In this document: in pieces, positions 58,852 through 64,000 of the stretch
Numbering within the stretch: position 1 is the first letter of the stretch
Layout of the letters: every line of letters begins with the position of its first letter
DNA from: Embiotoca jacksoni
Lineage: Eukaryota; Chordata; Actinopteri; Embiotocidae
NCBI GenBank assembly: GCA_022577435.1
Contig: JAKOON010000021.1
Location: forward strand, 9,629,199-9,693,198
DNA length: 64,000 bases
Direction of reading: 5' to 3'
Program-made: the position numbers and the translations under genes
The notes under the pieces: model-generated
The model's database searches: none
Seen by the model: the letters and a program-made list of their open reading frames with translations, nothing else
Told to the model about the DNA's origin: nothing

Positions 58852-59765
58852 AAAATAATTCTCCAGTCTGATTTAAATCCTGTTGGCTTCCCGCACACAT
58901 GAATGGGATATAATAATTGAATCACACTGCTCTTCTGGACTTAATAAATGTTGGACTATATTGAATCATTTTGTATGTTCACAGAGAAAAAAAAGATGAG
59001 TATGCCCAAAAGGGCTTTTGGGCCAGTGTAACTGTCCTGAGGGTTGATGTGCATGATATGAGCTGCGTTGCGAATAGCAGACTTTTGCTTTTTACTTTCA
59101 AGTACATTCAGCAGCTACCCTTAAAAAATATGTACTGTTGCGAAGAGTATGCATACAATGGGGACACAATACTCCATCATAAATGTGTGCCTTTAACTTT
59201 GACTCTCTTCGTCACATCCACAATTTGTAGCACGACATTTTAAGTAAAGGGAAAACGATGCAATTGGAATGAGTACGCTTAGTTTTAATGCCTCTTCTTC
59301 TTTTTCTTTCTTTTGTAAATTGTGGAGCATTAGCCCCCCAAAACTCTCCCAGCTGAGTCGATGTGATGTATTTTTCTGCTGCGTGGAAAATTGTGGATCA
59401 GAACTGCCAAAAAAGCATGCTGGCCTGCATACTGCAAAATACAACCGGATGTAGTAGGACATCCTGGTACTTTTGGCATACTTCATTTCACATACTAAAT
59501 CTTTTTCTGGCATAGTAAACAGTATGGTAGTATTGGGACACACAGCTTGAATCCAGCTAACAGCTAATGAATATAAATGTACTTAATGTCGTCACTACAC
59601 ACCATACCAGTGGTGTTTAGTGTCAGAAATTGGGTTTGCTATGATAAAACAAGGATTTAAAAATACAACTTTTAGTTAAAACCAATTTACCTCAGTTTGT
59701 AATGTTCACCATCTATTCACATCAATGCACTGACTTTGTAACTTTGTGACTTTGTGACTTTGCAA
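58852..59765. other. non-coding region, nothing firm
   Basis: No gene recognised. Just before the LINE, 'actttgtgactttgtgactt' forms a small tandem repeat (59,738-59,763). Confidence 0.5.
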
Positions 59766-61011
59766 GATGGCACCGCGCTAGCGGCAGCCTGTTGCAGCAG
59801 CTCCCCTCCCCTTGTTATTAGTATTATTAGTATTTTTTAAGCCTTTCTCCTCTCTTCAGAGTTGGTTTTTTTTTCTTTCTCTCGTGTGTTAAGTTAACGG
59901 TCCGTAATGGACCATAATTTTTCCACGTTTCTGGATGGGGGCACTGTTATTGTTTACTTGCGTGATCAGCTGATCGCGCTGAGTAGCCCCCTACTGCTGC
60001 TGCCCGGAGCGAGGCCTGAGATCCCCGTTGAACTTCGGAGAAGTCGGCGGGGTTGCAGAGCTGGAGCTAAGCTAAAGGCGGAAAGGAGGAAATACAAACC
60101 AGCGGTACCGGCAATCTTAATGGGGAACGTGAGGTTGTTGGCCAACAAGACGGACGAGCTCGGCGCGCTGGTAAAGACCCAGAGAGAGTACCGGGAGTGC
60201 AGCATCATGTGTTTCACCGAGACATGGCTGCACTCACATCTCCCGGACCACAGCGCGGCCATACCCGGCTTCAGGACTGTTCGGGCGGACGGAGACGTTG
60301 TTCGGAGCGGCAAGAAGAAAGGTGGAGGGATTGAAGTCTATGTGAACGAGAGGTGGTGCAATCCCGACCACGTGTGTGTGAAGGAACGTTTTTGTAGCCC
60401 GGACATTGAACTGCTAGCCGTGGGGATGCGCCCTTATTATTTGCCGAGGGAGTTCACGTCCGCCATTGTTATCGCTGTGTACGTTCCTCCATCAGCTGAT
60501 TCAGAGGCAGCAGTGGACACCATCCACTCCACTGTGTCCAAACTGCAGACACCGTACCATCCCGGACTGTAAAATGCTTCCCCAACAATAAGCCGTGGAT
60601 CACCAGTGACCTGAAAGTTCTTCTTAATAAGAAGAAAGCAGCTTTCAGGTCTGGGGACAGGGAGGAGCTCAGGAGAGTGCAGCGCCACCTGAAGGAAAAG
60701 CTCAAGGAGTGCAAGGCTCCTACAGGAGGAAGCTGGAGGCCAAACTCCAGCAGAACAACGTGAGGGAGGTGATGACCGGTATGAAGGAGATTACTGGATT
60801 CAAGGGGAGAGAGAGACAACCAGGGGGCTCCCTGGAGAGGTCAAATGAACTAAACTGTTTCTTCAACAGGTTTAGTTCACCACCCTCATCTGTCTCCTCC
60901 ACACCTCACACCTCCCAAACACCTCTGCTGCCCCCCCCCCCCCTCTGCGCCCCCTGGTGAACTGCATAGAGCCCTCAATCTCAAAGGGCTCTTCCTCCAT
61001 CGACACCTCGA

Positions 61012-61038
61012 CCCCCCCCCCCCCACCCAACCCCCCCC

Positions 61039-61069
<31 letters not shown>

Positions 61070-61076
61070 ACACACC
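61012..61076. repeat. poly-C run followed by (CA)n inside the LINE
   Basis: Two C homopolymers broken by 'cacccaa', then a CA run. It falls in the Pro/Ser-rich linker before the reverse transcriptase and probably expanded after insertion. Confidence 0.95.
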
Positions 61077-62519
61077 CCTCTCTGTGACGACTGGCCAGGT
61101 TAGGAGACAGCTGGAGAGAATCCACCAGCGCAAGGCTGCAGGACCTGACGGCATCAGCCCCGTGGTCCTGAAGACCTGCGCCGTCCAGCTGGCTGAGGTC
61201 CTACAACACCTCTTCAACCTGAACCTGAAGCAGGAGGAGGTCCCGGTGCTGTGGAAGATGTCCTGCCTGGTTCCTGTCCCCAAGAAGACGACTCCATCTG
61301 GCCTCAACGACTACCGACCGGTTGCCCTCACATCTCATGTGATGAAGGTGCTGGAGAGGCTGGTCTTGGCCCACCTCAGGCCGCTGGTGAAATCTTCTCT
61401 GGACCCTCTGCAATTTGCGTACCAGCCTCGTGTGGGAGTGGACGATGCCATCATCTACCTGCTGCAACGAGCTCAGTCTCACCTGGATGGAACCGGTGAA
61501 TCTGTGAGAATCACTTTCTTTGATTTCTCCAGTGCATTCAACACCATCCAACCACTGCTGCTGAGTGAGAAGCTGCAGGTGGTGGGGGTGGACGCGCCCA
61601 CCATCTCCTGGATCAATGATTACCTGACAGGCAGACCACAGTTTGTCCGTCTGGGCAGTGTGCTGTCTGATACGGTGGTCAGTGGTACTGGAGCTCCTCA
61701 GGGAACTGTTCTGTCTCCCTTCCTATTCACCTTATACACAACTGACTTCCAGTACAACTCAGAGTCCTGCCATCTGCAGAAGTTCTCTGATGACTCTGCA
61801 GTGGTAGGATGTATAAGGGATGGACGGGAGGATGAGTACAGGGCAGTAGTGGAGGACTTTGTGGAGTGGGCGGGTAGAAATCACCTGCTCCTGAACGTGG
61901 CCAAGACCAGAGAGATGGTGGTCGACTTCAGAAGGAAGGTGACGGCTCCACAACCGCTGAGAGTTCTGGGAGAGGAGGTGGACATGGTTGAGGAGTACAA
62001 GTACCTGGTGTCTCCATGACAACAGACTGAACTGGAAGACCAACATCAATGCTGTCTACAAGAAGGTGATGAGTCGACTCTTTTTCTTGAGGAAACTTCG
62101 ATCCTTCAATGTGTGCAGCAAGATGTTGGAGATGTTCTACCATCTGTTGTGGTCAGTGCATTGTACTTCGCTGGGGTCTGCTGGGGGAGCAGCGTTGGAG
62201 CCGGTGACACCAACAGACTTAACAAACTGGTTAAGAAGGCCGGCTCCATCATCGGCTACAAACTGGACAGCCTGGAAAAGGTGGTGGAGAGGAGGACGCT
62301 GAACAAACTATTGTCCATATTGGATAATCCTGTCCACCCTCTCCACCACCTGCTGCAGGGACAGCGGAGCACTTTCTCTAAAAGATTCCTCCAGCTCCGC
62401 TGTCACAAGGACAGATACAGGAGATCATTCCTGCCCACTGCAATAAGACTGTACAATAACTCACCTCTGACAAAATCCATCACACAACAATAACACTGTT
62501 GACTGTGTTTCTTGGTTTG

Positions 62520-62780
62520 TTTGTATATTATATATATAGATATATACTGTACTGTATATATATATATATATATGTTGACTGTGTTTCTTGGTTTGTTGTA
62601 TATAATATATATAGATATATAATGTACTGTATATACTGTGCATTTTATATTTTATATTTATATTTTTTACTGCTATTTACTGCTATTTTATTTTATTGCT
62701 TTTCTATTATTATATTATTCTATTCTATTCTATTATTTTATTATATTATTTCTATTATTATCTTATTGCTTCTGTATGCT
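62520..62780. repeat. AT-rich duplicated tract in the LINE 3' UTR
   Basis: The phrase 'gttgactgtgtttcttggtt' with a following TATA-rich run occurs twice (62,498 and 62,574), then a T/A-rich tract with 'tattctattctattcta'. It is unusually AT-rich for the element. Confidence 0.7.
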
Positions 62781-62879
62781 GCTGTAGCGAAAAAAATTTC
62801 CCCTCGGGGATTAATAAAGTAAATACCTACCTACCTACCTACCTACTTTGTGCAATTGTTGTGCCTGAACCCAATTAAA

Positions 62880-63250
62880 AAAAAAAAAAAACACACGCAT
62901 TCCAAATAATTGGCTTTCATTATGCAAAAGCATTTTTCAACACAAGTGTCTCATTTATGCCGACTCTCCCAGGTCAGAAAGGTAGAGTACAAGCCATTTT
63001 GCATGCAATTCTATCAATGAATTACCTCTTTGGAGGCTGTAGCAGCAACAGAAGGCCATAGATATGGTTTGGCTTTGATCAGCCCCCCTTCTTGCAGCGC
63101 ATGATGTTTGATGACTGTGCTTAAGAGAATTGCCGCAGTGTTAGGTGACATTGACCCCAGCACGATTCATTTAAAATAATGGACACTGGGTATCAACCAT
63201 CGGAACAAATGGGGACTGTTGGCTGCCTTTTTAGCTATAGATTTATTTCC
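62880..63250. promoter_or_regulatory. candidate conserved non-coding block upstream of the terminal exon (inferred)
   Basis: Unique-looking sequence after the LINE, with 'cattatgcaaaagcattttt' (62,917), 'catttatgccg' and 'ttttgcatgcaattc' (near 62,998), all resembling POU/Hox-type sites. It has no repeat similarity within the window. Low confidence without alignment to another fish. Confidence 0.2.
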
Positions 63251-63379
63251 CGCACACGTGTGTGTTTGTGTCATTGGGAGTTGTTCTGAGTGCCTAAGGT
63301 GTCTCAAGTCCCAGGGTTGCATATCAGTTTGTGGCAACTTGCCCCTGTCACATGGAAATAGGTGGCACAGAGGTTACAG

Positions 63380-63502
63380 AGGGAGAGAGGGAGAGAGAGA
63401 GAGAGAGAGAGCAGAACACATTTCCTGCATACCTCCCTGTTCTCTCCGTCTTCTCCCTCCCACTTTGGGCTTTTGAGCTACAGAGTGCCTCAGTAGCAGT
63501 GC

Positions 63503-63545
<43 letters not shown>
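63380..63545. repeat. (GA)n and (CT)n tracts
   Basis: A GA run at about 63382-63411 and a longer CT run at about 63505-63543, complementary to one another and 95 bp apart, so a hairpin is possible. Confidence 0.9.
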
Positions 63546-63548
<3 letters not shown>

Positions 63549-63718
63549 GCTCTCCCCACTCTACCCTGGCACTTTTCCTCTCTTTATTACTCTCTCAGTC
63601 AAAGAGGGGATTCTCCGTAACCAGCTGTAGCTCAATGTAAACCTCTCATCATCATTTCATTGATGTTCTCTTTTTTTTCTTTTTCTTCTCTTCTAAATTG
63701 ATTTTTTTTTTTTTTCAG

Positions 63719-63801
63719 CTGCCGATGTCACAGCTGACATCCAGTGTTTAGATGCTACCAAGGTGCACAAACGGCAGAGGGAAATGGTGGAGAACTTTTA
63801 A
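63719..63801 (+). CDS. putative terminal coding exon of an unknown gene
   Basis: A strong polypyrimidine tract (63,701-63,715) and cag at 63,716-63,718 precede an open frame that starts with two bases of a split codon and ends at TAA 63,799-63,801. It encodes about 26 residues (ADVTADIQCLDATKVHKRQR then EMVENF). The composition is coding-like, with acidic and then basic clusters. The two-base start fits the one-base remainder of the exon at 10,226-10,250, so the pair could join to a 35-residue product, or further exons could lie between them. I do not recognise the protein. A non-coding transcript is also possible. Confidence 0.35.
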
Positions 63802-64000
63802 GGCTGCAAGCAGTGCACCCCTCCCTTGAATCTAGACACTTTGGATTGGTTTATCTGCTGTTGAGAAACCAGTCAACAATGTTTTTGTTGTTGTTGTAGT
63901 GGATGACTCATTTAGGTTATTGTCTCCCCTCAAGACTGCTGGATTTATTTTTTTCCATTTGTTCTACCTGCAGATTTCATTAGACACTTAGTAGAATCTG
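63802..64000. other. possible 3' UTR or flank
   Basis: Sequence after the stop of the putative exon. It contains a short 'gttgttgttgt' run and no clear polyadenylation signal before the window ends. Confidence 0.3.

Larger units (their letters stand above)
59766..62846 (+). mobile_element. near full-length but inactivated LINE (CR1/L2-like)
   Basis: Starts 'gatggcaccgcgctagcggc' and ends 'aaatttcccctcggggatta', then 'ataaagt' and a CTAC repeat tail, with no poly-A. The first frame (59,907-60,572) holds the start of an AP endonuclease domain (ECSIMCFTETWLHSHLPDHS, GGGIEVYVNERW) but breaks near 60,560, before the expected GDFN and SDH parts. The reverse transcriptase (61,084-62,019) has motif A (FFDFSSAFNTI), motif B (GAPQGTVLSPFLFTLY) and motif C as FSDDSAVVG. 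A one-base shift near 62,009 separates the C-terminal part (RLFFLRKLRSFNVC, LLQGQRSTFSKRF). A poly-C expansion near 61,012-61,054 lies between the endonuclease and RT parts. The clade is inferred from motifs and tail. Confidence 0.9.

Noticed and set aside
59193..59543. 116-codon minus-strand open frame
   Set aside because: No motif, no splice context, AT-rich surroundings; likely chance.
9931..63718. Endogenous retrovirus or other integrated viral sequence
   Set aside because: I looked for gag/pol/env-type motifs and paired LTRs and found none; the reverse transcriptase pieces seen are of non-LTR type.

Overview
The window looks like chromosomal DNA from a teleost fish, probably a percomorph. 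Evidence: an intron-containing vertebrate calcium-channel gene, many CA/TG microsatellites, and several interspersed repeat types that I recognise as typical of fish (Tc1 and mariner elements, L2/CR1-like LINEs, a fish tRNA-like repeat head, and a repeat containing 'gcgctagatgaaaagtc'). Nothing points to a prokaryote or a virus.

Region 1 (1 to about 9,930, + strand) is the 3' end of the T-type voltage-gated calcium channel gene cacna1g (Cav3.1). Four coding exons (879-1001, 2974-3181, 4489-4658, 8067-9063) join in phase and encode about 498 residues of the cytoplasmic C-terminal tail. The last exon carries a one-base frame disruption in a C-rich run near 8575-8592. A CA-rich 3' UTR follows. 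The introns hold a mariner relic (3719-4367), a microsatellite, and a protein-like minus-strand open frame with a clean splice acceptor (1997-2179).

Region 2 (10,160-63,715) is a repeat-dominated stretch of about 53 kb with no gene I can recognise. It is bracketed by two small exon-like pieces on the + strand: a start codon plus strong donor at 10,226-10,250, and an acceptor plus short open frame with stop at 63,719-63,801. Their phases fit. They may be the first and last coding exons of one gene or of a micropeptide transcript. Between them lie a palindromic satellite with embedded tRNA-like modules (10.7-12.2 kb), a recurrent TIR-type repeat family in both orientations (13.4, 16.9, 22.7, 49.1, 51.6 kb), a degenerate GCTGAAGTG-rich tract (19.2-20.6 kb), three Tc1-type relics (29.7, 34.1, 41.2 kb), a mariner relic (57.9 kb), a near-complete but broken LINE (59.8-62.8 kb), LINE fragments and long dinucleotide repeats.

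The most unusual observation is a 401-bp segment at 31,256 that is copied at 39,061 with only five transitions and no indels. The second copy is flanked by a 68-bp direct duplication of its landing site. Other notable items are a 100-bp LINE derivative with its 5' end joined to its 3' end (51.4 kb), one tRNA-like head attached to three different bodies within the window, and two unique-looking blocks rich in POU/homeodomain-type motifs that may be regulatory. All assignments come from reading the sequence; family names come from recalled motif similarity, not a database search.
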